A DNA stretch of 64,000 nucleotides, taken from contig NZ_CANMAO010000003.1 in the NCBI RefSeq assembly GCF_947495845.1, forward strand, positions 209,308 to 273,307, given 5' to 3'. This DNA is from an uncultured Endozoicomonas sp. GTDB taxonomy: Bacteria > Pseudomonadota > Gammaproteobacteria > Pseudomonadales > Endozoicomonadaceae. How positions within the stretch are numbered: the stretch's first letter is position 1; each line of letters begins with the position of its first letter. The translations under genes and the position numbers were made by a program. The notes below the pieces were generated by a model. It worked only from the letters and a program-made list of their open reading frames with translations, did no database searches and was not told the DNA's origin. Positions 63,656 through 64,000 of this stretch are shown piece by piece.

Positions 63656-63939
63656 GTAACTTGCTTGAGTAAATGATTGATTAATCACTTACTCTGGAAT
63701 CCGTTTTCGACCTCCAAGGATGGAGGAAGTACTAAAAAACGTCTGGAACGTTTTTATGTATAAGCTGAATCTTTTCTTGCTAAACACTCTATATTGCCAC
63801 GGATGGCATGTATGCTAGCAATGCATGCCTACAAGGATGTAGGTAATTAGGGTAACGCATGGAGCAGTTACCGAGGAGCAATTGCTAGTGCTTGCGTATG
63901 GCTGTGTATCTCTACACGTCTAAATCGCTTTGGCGTTAT
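63656..63939 (-). other. 23S-5S rRNA spacer
   Basis: About 285 bp between the two rRNAs. No tRNA is seen. Processing stems are likely; for example CGCCAAAGCGATTTAGACG just after the 23S end. Confidence 0.7.
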
Positions 63940-64000
63940 ATGGTCAAGCCGCACGAGTCATTAGTATTGGTTAGCTCAATGCCTCACAGCACTTACACAC
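63940..64000 (-). rRNA. rrl: 23S ribosomal RNA, 3' end (cut by window edge)
   Basis: The minus strand reads GTGTAAGTGCTGTGAGGCAT, then TTGAGCTAACCAATACTAAT and the end GGCTTGACCATA, which is the conserved 3' tail of 23S rRNA. The exact mature end is uncertain by a few bases. Confidence 0.93.

Noticed and set aside
63656..63939. tRNA gene in the 23S-5S spacer
   Set aside because: No acceptor stem with the conserved T-loop GGTTCRA pattern was found on the minus strand.

Overview
This window is a chromosomal segment of a marine, host-associated gammaproteobacterium. The best guess is the Oceanospirillales, close to Endozoicomonas. The guess rests on the gene mix and was not tested by alignment: two BCCT compatible-solute carriers, an Na+-pumping oxaloacetate decarboxylase, pyruvate formate-lyase, both quinone pathways, an ankyrin-repeat protein, and many palindromic repeats and broken genes. 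The right edge runs into an rRNA operon on the minus strand (5S complete, 3' end of 23S).

Layout. 1-3.8 kb: a MarR-type regulator divergent from a BetT-like carrier and a DUF2237 gene, then a thioesterase. 4-7.3 kb: yghU and a three-gene ABC operon resembling the zinc-linked ZrgA/DUF2796 systems. 7.6-13.7 kb: OmpA-type lipoprotein, EamA transporter, trmN6, rsmC, yciA-like gene and udk. 14-19.8 kb: a ClpP-like lipoprotein, guaC, pflA and pflB, with a perfect FNR box before pflB. 20-24.7 kb: mgsA and oadG-oadA-oadB. 24.9-33.3 kb: ankyrin protein, dusC, a frameshifted BCCT gene, a one-domain MnmC oxidase, msrA, an M23 peptidase, hemG and dps. 33.3-39 kb: a dipeptide/oligopeptide ABC operon. 39.4-41.7 kb: alaE, thiM, ubiT. 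41.7-47.2 kb: an uncharacterised 631-codon gene split by a 3.59-kb mobile element. 47.3-57.8 kb: ubiV-ubiU (perfect FNR box), thpR and menFDHBCE. 57.9-63.2 kb: small unknown genes, putP, rhlE and an outer-membrane beta-barrel gene.

How it fits together. PflAB, OadGAB, methylglyoxal synthase, UbiTUV (oxygen-independent ubiquinone synthesis), the whole menaquinone set and the quinone-linked HemG point to a facultative anaerobe. Two perfect TTGAT-N4-ATCAA sites support FNR control of the fermentation and quinone genes. BCCT carriers and the MarR-type regulator suggest salt adaptation.

The most unusual material is mobile or repetitive. The 3.59-kb element (42366-45954) has 23-bp perfect terminal inverted repeats, a 9-bp target duplication, a 631-residue transposase-like protein with two zinc-finger units, and two unknown passenger genes; removing it restores an uninterrupted 631-codon reading frame. 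Four copies of an ERIC-like 127-bp palindrome are present, one nested inside another palindrome. Several further foldback families (about 159-162, 87 and 70-90 bp) sit right after stop codons and inside operons. One of them supplies the C-terminus and stop codon of hemG.
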